A stretch of 64,000 nucleotides of DNA from contig NZ_FNPH01000002.1 of NCBI RefSeq assembly GCF_900107255.1, forward strand, positions 62,001 to 126,000. Direction: 5' to 3'. Made by a program: the position numbers and the translations under genes. This DNA is from Micromonospora pattaloongensis (GTDB taxonomy: Bacteria > Actinomycetota > Actinomycetes > Mycobacteriales > Micromonosporaceae). Below the pieces are notes generated by a model. That model worked only from the letters and a program-made list of their open reading frames with translations. It made no database searches and was not told the origin of the DNA. Positions 52,832 through 60,995 of the stretch are shown here, in pieces (within the stretch, counting starts at the first letter, position 1; each line of letters starts with the position of its first letter).

Positions 52832-53028
52832 CTGCTGCGGCGACCGATCTGGGTCGGTGCCCGCAGTTGGCCCGCCAGCCGCACGAGGCACCGGAAGCCG
52901 GGCGGTCGGCGGGCCAACGCTCCATGAAACCGGCGAAGCCGCCGGCTCGTGGACACAAGTTCACGCCCATTCGGTTGCCGTCCCCCAGCGTGTCCGGTTG
53001 CAAGATCGTTTCCACCCCCCTCCCCCGC

Positions 53029-53099
53029 CGATCTTGCAGTTGTGGCCCTCCATTTGTCCCGTTCTACTGCGCTTTGACCCGGCCACAACTGCAAGATCG
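53029..53099. repeat. Long inverted repeat (19-bp arms) between convergent genes
   Basis: Arms 53029-53047 and 53081-53099 are perfect complements with a 33-nt loop. A third, partial copy of the arm (TGCAAGATCG) lies at 53000-53009. The arm sequence is not seen elsewhere in this window, so it may be a dispersed extragenic palindrome or a terminator. Confidence 0.8.
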
Positions 53100-53101
53100 A
53101 C

Positions 53102-53190
53102 GGGGTGGGGTGGGGTGGGGTGGGGTGGGTGGGGTCAGGTTGCGGTGCAGTGGGGGGTGGGGGTGGGGGTGGGGGTGGGGGTTGGGGTGG
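53102..53190. other. G-rich G-quadruplex-like tract
   Basis: On the plus strand, runs of three to six G separated by single T make two tracts, 53102-53134 and 53151-53190. The second lies inside the mannanase reading frame (minus strand), where it encodes a repeated Thr-Pro tail. Runs of this kind can fold as G-quadruplexes. Confidence 0.85.
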
Positions 53191-54514
53191 TGCCGATGAA
53201 GCCGAAGGTGGTGGTGGCGCCGGCGGAAAGGGCGCCGTTGTAGGCGACGTTGCGGGCGGTGACGGTGGATCCGCTGCTGGTGACGGTCGCGCCCCACGCC
53301 TGGCTGACGGTCTGGCCGTTGCCGAAGGTCCAGGTCACCGTCCAGCCGCTGATCGCCGCCGAGCCGACGGTGACCTTCACGTCGGCCTGGAAGCCACCCG
53401 GCCACTGACCGGTGACGGCGTAGCTCGCCGCGCAGCTGCGCGCGCCACCGGGCGGGGCGGTCGGGGGCGTCGTCGGCGGCGTGGTCGGGGGCGTCGTGGT
53501 CGGGGGTTGCGTCGGCGGGCTGGTCGCGCCGCTGTAGACCGTGGCCTCCCGCGAGGTCGCCTTGATCCCGTTGGCGCCGTTGAAGATGCGCTGTCCCCAC
53601 GAGGTGAGGCTGTTGACGTTGAAGTTGGTGACCATGTCGAGGTACTCGACGCCGCCGCCGTTGCCGCTCCACGACCAGCCGATGTAGCCGATGCCGTTGG
53701 CCTGGGCGTACGACATGATGGTGTCCTCGTCCGGGTTGCCGTCCGAGTGGTTGTGGCCGAACTCGCCGACCACGATGGGCAGGCCGGCGGCGCGGAACCG
53801 GCCGAGGTAGTCGGTGATCTCGGCGGCGGTGTCGAAGACGCCGTACATGTGGATCGAGAAGATGGTGTTCTTCTGCGGGTCGGCGTTGAAGACCGACGCC
53901 GCATTGTCGCGCATGGTGAACGACCAGTCCTGGCCCCAGTTGGGGGCGTCGACCATGATGGCGTGCTCGAAGCCGGCGCCACGCAGCCGCTTGATCGCGT
54001 TGCCGGTGTCGGTGGCCCAGGACGAGTAGTTCTGGTTGCCGTACGGCTCGTTGCCGATGTTGACGATGACGTAGCGCTCCTGGCCGGTGAGCACACCCTG
54101 GAGGCTCAGCCAGTAGTCGACCGCCCGGTCCAGGGAGATCGCCGCCCCCTCCTCGCCGTAGCCGGTGGTGTCGTGCACCTCCAGCACGCAGATCAGCCGG
54201 TTGGCCCTGCAGAGCGAGACCACGTTGGCCACGTCGCTGGCACTGTTCTGCGTCCAGCGGGCGCCGCTGCTCAGCACGACCCGCACGGTGTTCGCGCCGA
54301 GCGACTTGATGTTCGCGAACGAGCCGGTCTGGTTCGCGTACCAGGTGTGCGGGTGGCTGACGCCGCGCATGACGAACGCGTTGCCGTTGGCCTCCACGAT
54401 CCGGCCGCCGGTGACGCGGATGCCGACGGCGGCGGAGGCGGGCGGCGCGAGGACGACGACGGACGCGAGCAGGGCGATGAACGTCGCGAGCGCGGCGGTG
54501 AGTCTGGTTCTCAT
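53135..54514 (-). CDS. Secreted GH5 subfamily 8 beta-mannanase with C-terminal CBM2
   Basis: 459 residues: signal peptide (1-29), GH5 barrel (about 30-325) with general acid Glu156 in VNIGNEPYGN and nucleophile Glu251 in VVGEFGHNHSDG, a Pro/Thr linker (about 332-357), and a CBM2 (about 360-440, starting CAASYAVTGQW). MRGVSHPHTWY and LEVHDTTGYGEEGAA match the actinobacterial mannanase subfamily rather than cellulases. It hydrolyses beta-1,4-mannans. The CBM2 end is unusual: an added run of Thr-Pro dipeptides precedes the terminal HCTAT, where the family's second Cys is usually nearer the core. Candidate operator AACCGGTT lies upstream. Confidence 0.9.
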   Translation of the reverse strand: MRTRLTAALATFIALLASVVVLAPPASAAVGIRVTGGRIVEANGNAFVMRGVSHPHTWYANQTGSFANIKSLGANTVRVVLSSGARWTQNSASDVANVVSLCRANRLICVLEVHDTTGYGEEGAAISLDRAVDYWLSLQGVLTGQERYVIVNIGNEPYGNQNYSSWATDTGNAIKRLRGAGFEHAIMVDAPNWGQDWSFTMRDNAASVFNADPQKNTIFSIHMYGVFDTAAEITDYLGRFRAAGLPIVVGEFGHNHSDGNPDEDTIMSYAQANGIGYIGWSWSGNGGGVEYLDMVTNFNVNSLTSWGQRIFNGANGIKATSREATVYSGATSPPTQPPTTTPPTTPPTTPPTAPPGGARSCAASYAVTGQWPGGFQADVKVTVGSAAISGWTVTWTFGNGQTVSQAWGATVTSSGSTVTARNVAYNGALSAGATTTFGFIGTTPTPTPTPTPTPHCTAT

Positions 54515-54843
54515 GACCTACCTCGGGTAGAGCCCCCGTGAACGGGATGAACAGGACCACCCGGCTGCCCTCGCGCCGCCTCAGCCTAGTCCCGGGCATC
54601 GATTCAGGTCAACCGGTTAAGTTCCGTCCCGGCGAGCCCACCGCGCCCCTCGCAGATGTCAGAAACCCGACGTATGTCCAGCTCACACGCGTCTTGTTGA
54701 TCACAAAAAGCTCACCGCGGGAGTCCAAGATCCCTACACTGTGGATCCGCAGTTGACCACGATCAGCGATTCGCACCACCGGCCGCCACCACGCCGCTGA
54801 TGGGGCGACGACGCGTACGAAGTCATCCTGAACGGAGTTGGCC
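54515..54843. other. Divergent intergenic region, mannanase/lipoprotein
   Basis: 329 bp without a gene. It holds the promoters of both genes; TACACT near 54733-54738 is a possible -10 element for the lipoprotein but its -35 is unclear. Confidence 0.6.
54609..54620. promoter_or_regulatory. Palindromic site TCAACCGGTTAA upstream of the mannanase
   Basis: AACCGGTT (54611-54618) is a perfect palindrome extended by one or two near-matches each side, about 95 bp before the mannanase start. Candidate repressor site; no regulator adjacent. Confidence 0.4.
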
Positions 54844-56100
54844 ATGCGCACCCAGCGCCTCATCGCCGCAGCGGCGGCATCCCTTGTCGTCGGCGGGCTC
54901 GCCGCCGGTTGCGCCCGGGAGCTCGAACCCGGGCTGGCGCTGCGCAACGCGGCCGGCAGCCTCGCGGACGCCCAGCGGGCCGCCTTCACCGTGAAGTTGA
55001 CCGGCAACGCCGACGATCTCGTCGCGGCGCTGGCGCTGGCGGGCGAGAAGTCGGCGGACGCCGAGCCGCCGTCCGCCAGCGACGTCGAGTCGCTGCGCAA
55101 GGTGTTCAACTCCACGCTCACGGTCGGGTACGACAAGGCCGGCACGGGCCCCGAGGACGACCGGGCGTTCCTGAGCGCGACGATCAACGGGGTCAGCGGC
55201 GCCGAACTGCGCGTGGTCGACGGCGTCGCCTACGCGAAGGCACCGGTGCCGGAGCTCACGACGATGTTCGGGGTCCCTGACGCCGAGCTGGCCGAGCTGC
55301 GCTCCACCGCCGGGATGGTCGCGCCGGGCATGGCCGCGTTGTTCGACGGCGGGTGGGTGTCACAGAACGTCGAGGAGCTGACGAAGCTCGGCGGGGCGGG
55401 GCCGGTCGGGGCGGACGCCGCCGCCGTCGACCCCGCGAAGCTGACCGCCGAGTTCACGACCAGCGCGGAGAACCTGCTGAACAGCGCGGAACTCACCCGG
55501 CACGCCGAAGACCGCGACCGCATCGTCGCGACCGTACGCACGAAGAACGCCTACGACGAGGCGGTGCGGCTGGCCAAGGCGGTCCAGCCGGAGCTCGCCG
55601 GAGAGATCGACTCGTCGGAGGCGCCCGCGGACCGGCCCATCCGAATCGATCTGTGGGTCCAGGACGACAAGCTCACCGCGGTCGAACTCGACGTCATCCA
55701 GCTCGTCGAGGGCGCGAAGGGCCGGGTGGCGGTCCGGGTCGAGATCGCGACCGGCCGGGAGATCGTCGCGCCGGAGGGGGCGACGCCGCTCGACCTGCCG
55801 GACATGGACGAGCTGTCCGAGTTGGCCGGCGCGGGCGAGATCCCGGCGGCGGGCGGACCCGAGGCCGCCCGCGGGCTGGCGTACGCGCTGGACGTGACGG
55901 CGACGGGGATCGCCGCGGAGGAGAACGTACGGCCGACCAGCCGGCACCTGAAGCAGGCCGCGCAGGAGATGGTGATGGAGGACGTGACCGTACGGGTGCT
56001 CGCCGGCAACCGCGCCACCGTCACCGTGGATGGCGGCACCGTCTGCCTCGACCTGAACCGGCCCGAGGGGAAGGGCCGCGTCACGGACGGCGCCTGCTGA
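54844..56100 (+). CDS. Exported lipoprotein, hypothetical
   Basis: 418 residues. A leader MRTQRLIAAAAASLVVGGLAAGC with the lipobox Cys at residue 23. The mature part is acidic, and has a beta-rich character in DDRAFLSATINGVSGAELRVVDG, VDGVAYAKAP and RPIRIDLWVQDDKLTAVELDV, resembling LppX/LolA-like lipoproteins but without a clear assignment. ATG at 54844 follows AACGGAGTTGGCC. Two Cys near the C-terminus could form a disulfide. No known operon partner. Confidence 0.8.
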   Translation: MRTQRLIAAAAASLVVGGLAAGCARELEPGLALRNAAGSLADAQRAAFTVKLTGNADDLVAALALAGEKSADAEPPSASDVESLRKVFNSTLTVGYDKAGTGPEDDRAFLSATINGVSGAELRVVDGVAYAKAPVPELTTMFGVPDAELAELRSTAGMVAPGMAALFDGGWVSQNVEELTKLGGAGPVGADAAAVDPAKLTAEFTTSAENLLNSAELTRHAEDRDRIVATVRTKNAYDEAVRLAKAVQPELAGEIDSSEAPADRPIRIDLWVQDDKLTAVELDVIQLVEGAKGRVAVRVEIATGREIVAPEGATPLDLPDMDELSELAGAGEIPAAGGPEAARGLAYALDVTATGIAAEENVRPTSRHLKQAAQEMVMEDVTVRVLAGNRATVTVDGGTVCLDLNRPEGKGRVTDGAC

Positions 56101-56219
56101 ACGCGGCCGGACGCGCCGCGGCCGGACGCGCCGCGGCCGGTTAGCCGCGGCGAAACCGGGTAACCGGCCGGACCGCTGGTGCGCGGGAGCCCACGGTGCG
56201 AGCCGAGAAGGAGACGTCG

Positions 56220-57128
56220 ATGCGTGCACTCGTCGTCGATCCGCAGGCGCCGGCCGCGTTGCGGCTGGCGGAGGTGCCCGAGCCAACCCCCGCCCCGGCG
56301 CAGGCGGTGATCGAGGTTCATCACGCCTCCATCAACTACGGCGAGCTCAACGGCGCCCGCTCGGGGCAGATGCCGCCCGGCGCGGTGCTCGGCTGGGACG
56401 CGTCCGGCGTGGTGGTGGAGGCGGCCGCGGACGGCAGCGGCCCGCCGCCCGGCGCCCGCGTGGTGGCCTTCGCCTCCGCGGCGTGGGCGCAGCTCGCCAC
56501 CGTCGATGCCAACGCCACCGCGGTGGTGCCGACCGCCGTGGACCTGGCCGACGCCGCGGCGTTGCCGGTCGCCGGGGTGACGGCGCTGCAGGCGTTGCGC
56601 GCCGGGGGTCCGGTGCTGGGCAAGCGTGTGCTGGTCACCGGCGCCTCCGGCGGGGTCGGCCGGTACGCGGTCCAGCTGGCGGCGCTCGCCGGCGCGACGG
56701 TGGTCGCGTCGGTGGGCTCGGCGGCGCGCGGCGAGGGGCTCGCCGAGCTCGGCGCCGACCAGGTGGTGGTCGGGCTGACCGGCATCGACCAGCCCGTCGA
56801 CGTGATCCTGGACAACGTGGGTGGTCCGCAGCTGGTCGAGGCGTGGGGCCTGCTCGCGGCCGGGGGCAGCCTGCAGAGCATCGGCTGGACAGCGGGCGAG
56901 CCGGCCACGTTTCCGCCGTACGCGACGGTGGGGGCGCCCAAGTCGCTGACCTCGTTCACCGTGACCGGCAACCGCGGCGCCGACCTGGCCACCCTGGTCA
57001 CGCTCGTCGCCGAGGGGAGCCTGTCCGCGGAGGTCTGCTGGCGCGGATCGTGGGACCGGGTGGCCGAGGCGGCGCAGGCGCTGTTCGGCCGACGGTTGAC
57101 GGGCAAGGCCGTGCTGGACGTCGGCTGA
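56220..57128 (+). CDS. Zinc-type/quinone oxidoreductase (medium-chain dehydrogenase)
   Basis: 302 residues: GroES-like N-terminal domain (INYGELNGARSGQMPPGAVLGWDASGVV) and a Rossmann domain (LVTGASGGVGRYAVQLAAL). The catalytic zinc Cys and His of alcohol dehydrogenases are absent, so it is the zinc-free NADPH:quinone reductase branch. ATG at 56220 follows GAAGGAGACGTCG. Substrate unknown. A 15-bp unit repeated 2.5 times (56103-56140) lies in the upstream spacer. Confidence 0.87.
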   Translation: MRALVVDPQAPAALRLAEVPEPTPAPAQAVIEVHHASINYGELNGARSGQMPPGAVLGWDASGVVVEAAADGSGPPPGARVVAFASAAWAQLATVDANATAVVPTAVDLADAAALPVAGVTALQALRAGGPVLGKRVLVTGASGGVGRYAVQLAALAGATVVASVGSAARGEGLAELGADQVVVGLTGIDQPVDVILDNVGGPQLVEAWGLLAAGGSLQSIGWTAGEPATFPPYATVGAPKSLTSFTVTGNRGADLATLVTLVAEGSLSAEVCWRGSWDRVAEAAQALFGRRLTGKAVLDVG

Positions 57129-57214
57129 CACCGACATGCGCCTTCGCGGATGCGCCAGCGACGCCGGAACGCGCTGTGGCAGCGTGGAGTTCAGCACGAC
57201 GAGGGGAGGGCACG

Positions 57215-57649
57215 GTGAACGAACAGCCCCGGCTGCGGGTCACCACGTACGCGGTGGTCGTCCGTGACGGCTCGGTCCTGTTGACCCGGCTCTCCGAGGC
57301 GTCCCCGGTCTTCGAGCCCGGCAACTGGCACCTGCCGGGCGGCGGCATGGACCCCGGCGAGCAGCCGTGCGACGCGCTCACCCGCGAACTCCAGGAGGAG
57401 GCGGGCCTCCCCGTCCTGGAGGCCAAGCTGCTCGACGCCCGCTCCTACATGGCGGAGCGCAACGACGTGAAATGGAACGTGATCTCGATGCTCTACGGTG
57501 CGCGGGTCGGGGCCGGCGAGCCGCGGGTCACCGAGGTCGGCGGGAGCTCGGACGCGATCGAATGGGTGCCGATCGACCGGGTCCGGGAGCTGCCGTTGTC
57601 GCCGCCGGCCCGCGACGGCCTGCGGCTGATGGAGACGGTCAGCTGGTGA
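57215..57649 (+). CDS. Nudix hydrolase
   Basis: 144 residues. A complete Nudix box GGGMDPGEQPCDALTREL-QEEAGL (residues about 37-60) with the catalytic REL-x-EE. It hydrolyses a nucleoside diphosphate linked to another group; the substrate is not readable. GTG at 57215 follows GAGGGGAGGG. Its last 11 bp overlap the convergent saccharopine-dehydrogenase-like gene. Confidence 0.9.
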   Translation: MNEQPRLRVTTYAVVVRDGSVLLTRLSEASPVFEPGNWHLPGGGMDPGEQPCDALTRELQEEAGLPVLEAKLLDARSYMAERNDVKWNVISMLYGARVGAGEPRVTEVGGSSDAIEWVPIDRVRELPLSPPARDGLRLMETVSW

Positions 57650-58817
57650 CGCTCGGCTCGAGCACCCGGAACGCGATGCCGGCCCGCTCCAGCCGCGTCC
57701 GCAACGCCTCGCCCATCGCCACGGCCGTGGTCACCTGCCCCGCGGTCGCCGGCAGCGGATCGTACGCCAGGCAGAGCGCCGACTCCGCCAGCATCTTCGC
57801 CGTCTCGCCGTAGCCGGGGTCGCCGCCCGCCACCTCGGTGACCACCCGCCGATCCCCGCTCTCGGCGACGAACCGCACCCGGAACCACCCGTTCGCCCGC
57901 TGCTCGGGGGTCGGGCCGGCGCCGGCCGGGCGCAGCCGCAGCAGCAGCCGCCGGGCGGGCGGCAGCTGGGCGAGGGCGAACGCGCCGGCGACGCCGACGG
58001 TCAGCCCGGCCGCCACCAGCGGGCTCTTCAACGCCGCGAAATGGCTGTAGCTGAAGTCCGGGCCATAACGGTCGAGTCGACGCGCCGACTCCACCACGAT
58101 CTGCGGGTCGATGGTCGGCAACGGCAGCACCCACGCGCCGGCATCGCGGTCGTACCCCGGTCGCCCGGCCACCGCCCGCACCCGTCGCTCCGCCCCGCGC
58201 GGCTCGGCACGCCGCCGCTCGCGGTGCACGGCGGCCGCGCGACGGAACCGGCCGAACGCGGTCAGGGCGGACTCGAAGGTGCCGCCGGAGATGGTGCCAC
58301 CGGCGCTGACGTACCCACGCAGCCGGATCGGCCGCTCGGCCGACAGCTGTCCCACCGTGAAGAACGCGCCGAGATCGTGCGGGATGGAGTCGAAGCCGCA
58401 GGCGTGCACCAGCCGTGCGCCGGTGCGCTCCGCCGTGGCGTGGTGTCGCAGGTACATCAGGTCGACGAACTCGGGCTCCCCGGTGAGGTCGAGATAGTCG
58501 GTGCCGGCGGCGGCGCAGGCGGCGACCAGCGGTTCGCCGTACCGGAGGTACGGGCCGACGGTGCTCGCGACGACCCGGGACGACTCGGCGAGCCGCCGCA
58601 GCGATCCGGCGTCGCCGGTGTCGGCCTCGACGATCGCGACGGCGGCGCCGAGCCGGTCGCGCACCGCGGCCAGCTTCCCCGGGTTGCGCCCCGCCAGCGC
58701 CCAGCGCAGGTCCGCTGGGGCGTGCGCGGCGAGGTAGTCGGCGACGAGCGCGCCGGTGAAGCCGGTGGCGCCGAAGAGGACGATGTCGAAGTCGCGCTGC
58801 TGCGGGCTCACCATCAC
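57639..58817 (-). CDS. Saccharopine dehydrogenase-like / trans-acting enoyl reductase family protein
   Basis: 392 residues: Rossmann NAD(P)-binding GATGFTGALVADYLAAH (residues about 14-30), RWALAGRNPGKLAAV, and ASTVGPYLRYGEPLVAACAAAGTDYLDLTGE, characteristic of the actinobacterial trans-acting enoyl reductase branch (mycobacterial Rv2953 type). A hydrophobic segment about residues 255-275 is typical. Mycobacterial relatives reduce a polyketide lipid intermediate; no polyketide genes are near, so the role is open. ATG at 58817 or 58814. Confidence 0.87.
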   Translation of the reverse strand: MMVSPQQRDFDIVLFGATGFTGALVADYLAAHAPADLRWALAGRNPGKLAAVRDRLGAAVAIVEADTGDAGSLRRLAESSRVVASTVGPYLRYGEPLVAACAAAGTDYLDLTGEPEFVDLMYLRHHATAERTGARLVHACGFDSIPHDLGAFFTVGQLSAERPIRLRGYVSAGGTISGGTFESALTAFGRFRRAAAVHRERRRAEPRGAERRVRAVAGRPGYDRDAGAWVLPLPTIDPQIVVESARRLDRYGPDFSYSHFAALKSPLVAAGLTVGVAGAFALAQLPPARRLLLRLRPAGAGPTPEQRANGWFRVRFVAESGDRRVVTEVAGGDPGYGETAKMLAESALCLAYDPLPATAGQVTTAVAMGEALRTRLERAGIAFRVLEPSVTS

Positions 58818-58972
58818 CTCAGGCTAGTCACCCGACCAGTCGATGACGACCCGCGCCGGGTGTGCAGAGGCGGAAGCGTTCCACGAGCGTGCGCAGCTCG
58901 CCGGAGACGTACGTCTGGCGCGATCGGCAGGTCGGGAGGGCGTGACGGCGGCGGGGGCGGCATGCTGTCCCG

Positions 58973-59668
58973 GTGACGATCGCACAGTTCAAGGACCTCT
59001 GTCTGGACGTGAACGACCCCGCCCTCGCCCGATTCTGGCAGGCGGCGCTCGGGGCGCCGCTGACCGAACTGGACGGCGGTGACGCGCGCGTCGACCCGGC
59101 GCCGGGGCGGCCGGCCGGCGAGACCATCTGGATCAACCGGGTGCCCGAGCCGCGTACCGGGCCCACCCGCGTGCACCTGAACCTCCGGCTCGACGAGCCG
59201 GACCCGCGGCGGCTGCTGGAGGCCGGCGCGCACCTGGTGCGGGAGCCGGGCGACGACCCGTGGTGGGCGCTGACCGACCCCGAGGGGAACGAGTTCTGGG
59301 CGTTCCCGCCGCTGACCACCGGGCCGACACCGGCCCCGGCGTTCGAGTTCGTCACCGGCAGCGCGGACCCGGTGGTGCTGGCGAGCTGGTGGGCGCAGAT
59401 CCTCGGCGGCACGGTGGAGCCCGACGCGGGTAGCGCGTCGCTCACCGGCGCGGCCGGCTTCCCCTGGCAGCGGTGGATTTTCACCGAGGTCGACGAGCCG
59501 AAGACGGTCAAGAACCGGCTGCACTGGGACGTCGATCTGACCGGGCCGGACCCGGCGGCGCTGGTCGACGCGGGCGCCACGGTGCTGCGGGACCGCGGCG
59601 GCGACATCCGCTGGTGGGTGCTGGCCGATCCGGGTGGCAACGAGTTCTGCGCCTTCGCGCCGCGCTGA
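58973..59668 (+). CDS. Two-domain VOC (glyoxalase-like) protein
   Basis: 231 residues, two glyoxalase-like modules in tandem (about 1-112 and 117-231), each ending LTDPEGNEFWAF or LADPGGNEFCAF. The pattern LCLDVNDPALARFWQAALG is typical of the Glyoxalase_6 branch. Metal ligands are not clearly retained in both halves. Function unknown. GTG at 58973. Confidence 0.86.
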   Translation: MTIAQFKDLCLDVNDPALARFWQAALGAPLTELDGGDARVDPAPGRPAGETIWINRVPEPRTGPTRVHLNLRLDEPDPRRLLEAGAHLVREPGDDPWWALTDPEGNEFWAFPPLTTGPTPAPAFEFVTGSADPVVLASWWAQILGGTVEPDAGSASLTGAAGFPWQRWIFTEVDEPKTVKNRLHWDVDLTGPDPAALVDAGATVLRDRGGDIRWWVLADPGGNEFCAFAPR

Positions 59669-59676
59669 CCCGCCAG

Positions 59677-60303
59677 TTAGCTCTGTTCCTGCTCGGCCGC
59701 GCACTCCCGGCGGCGTCGCCGCACCCGCCACCAGAGCAGCGCCGCCACGGCGAGCACGGCCGCGACGCCCGCGGCCGCGTGCCCGGCGGTCCGGGCGATC
59801 GCCGCGTACGACGCGCCGGCCAGGTAGCCGAGGAGGACGGTCCCGGTCCCCCACACCACGCCGCCGGCCACGTTGAAGGCGAGGAAGCGCGGATAGCGCA
59901 TCCGGGCGACGCCGGCGAGGAACGGCGTCACCGCGTGCAGGAACGTCACGAAGCGGCCGACGAATACCGCCAGGCCGCCGCGTTCGGCCAGCTGCCGTTG
60001 GGCGCGCGCCAACCGGTCGTGTTGCCAGCGCAGCGGCCGGGTGCACAGCAGCCGCGGGCCGAGCCAGCGCCCGATCGCGTAGCCGGCGGAGTCGCCGAGG
60101 ATCGCGGCGGTCGTCACCACCACGATGAGCCCGACCACGGAGACCCGGTCGAGGCTGGCCGCGACGCCGCCGAGGATCGCGGCGGTCTCCCCGGGCACGA
60201 GGAAGCCGATGAAGAGCGCGTCCTCGGCGAAAACCAGCGCACCGATCACGAGGTAGATCAGTGGGCCGTCGAGCCCCAGCAGCCGCTCCAGCCATTCGGT
60301 CAC
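59677..60303 (-). CDS. DedA-family membrane protein
   Basis: 208 residues, about five membrane helices. The signature segments are GFLVPGETAAILGG, FVGRFVTFLHAVTPFLAGVARM and VAGGVVWGTG. DedA (SNARE-associated/VTT) proteins act in lipid flipping and membrane homeostasis. GTG at 60303 (VTEWLERLLG) begins the family's normal N-terminus; longer reading lacks a ribosome site. Confidence 0.87.
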   Translation of the reverse strand: MTEWLERLLGLDGPLIYLVIGALVFAEDALFIGFLVPGETAAILGGVAASLDRVSVVGLIVVVTTAAILGDSAGYAIGRWLGPRLLCTRPLRWQHDRLARAQRQLAERGGLAVFVGRFVTFLHAVTPFLAGVARMRYPRFLAFNVAGGVVWGTGTVLLGYLAGASYAAIARTAGHAAAGVAAVLAVAALLWWRVRRRRRECAAEQEQS

Positions 60304-60415
60304 CGGCCGCGCTCCCCCGTGACAGCGTCGACCGGCGGGGCCAGCCGATGGTCGGGGGGCGGTACCGACTAGCACCCTAGCCGGTCGCCACCGGCCGGAC
60401 CGGGAGTCGTCGCGG

Positions 60416-60970
60416 TCAGACGCCGCCGAAGCGCCGGGTCACCTCGGCGACCCGGCGCTGTTTCTCCGCGGCGGCCCACTGCCGCCGCGCGGCCAGCCAG
60501 GTCGGGCCGCCGCCGAGCCGCGGCAGCACGATCAACAGCACGCCGTACGCCAGGAGCGCCGCGAAGCCGATCAGCAGGCCGACGTTGTCGGCGGAGAACC
60601 GGCGTACGCCGTTGACCAGACCAGCCCCGCCGATCAGCAGCGGGAGACCGGCCAGCATGCGGAGGCTCTGCGCATTCCCCCACTTCACCAGCGACCGACC
60701 CGCGATGTAGTAGAGCGCGGCGAAGAACAGCCCGAAGGACAGCGCGCAGCCGCCGACCACGAGCCGGCTCGTCCCCGCGTCCGCGTTCACCGTCGCCATG
60801 CCGATGACCACCAGCGCCAGCAACGCCGCGCCGCCGAGGTAGGCGAGCCAGGCGGTCGCCGCGACCGGAGCGGGCGGGCGGCCGCCGGGCGGTGCCGACG
60901 GCGGCGTCGACCCGGGCGCGTCGGCGGGCGGCGCGCCGGCGGGGCTGGGCGCGCTGGGGGTCTGCTCCAT
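60416..60970 (-). CDS. Hypothetical membrane protein
   Basis: 184 residues: a Pro/Ala-rich cytoplasmic tail (1-37), four predicted helices (about 40-60, 68-90, 102-120 and 128-148), and a charged C-terminal tail (RRQWAAAEKQRRVAEVTRRFGGV). No family recognised. It lies 25 bp after the M1 peptidase on the same strand and may be co-transcribed. Confidence 0.75.
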   Translation of the reverse strand: MEQTPSAPSPAGAPPADAPGSTPPSAPPGGRPPAPVAATAWLAYLGGAALLALVVIGMATVNADAGTSRLVVGGCALSFGLFFAALYYIAGRSLVKWGNAQSLRMLAGLPLLIGGAGLVNGVRRFSADNVGLLIGFAALLAYGVLLIVLPRLGGGPTWLAARRQWAAAEKQRRVAEVTRRFGGV

Positions 60971-60995
60971 GCGGTGCTCCTCGTGTCGTGCCGGG

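Larger units (their letters stand above)
52788..53134. other. Intergenic region between the LolA-like gene and the mannanase
   Basis: 347 bp with no gene. Contents: the hairpin at 52801-52831, a perfect long inverted repeat at 53029-53099 and a G-rich run at 53101-53134 that continues into the mannanase 3' end. Confidence 0.75.

Noticed and set aside
52857-53243. Plus-strand frames across the G-rich region
   Set aside because: Low-complexity Gly/Trp/Val translation of the microsatellite; the region is the terminator zone and mannanase 3' end.
56103-56140. 15-bp unit repeated 2.5 times
   Set aside because: Too short and GC-simple to be more than local slippage in a spacer.
55551-57197. 548-codon minus-strand frame
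   Set aside because: Antisense to the lipoprotein and the oxidoreductase, which have clear motifs.
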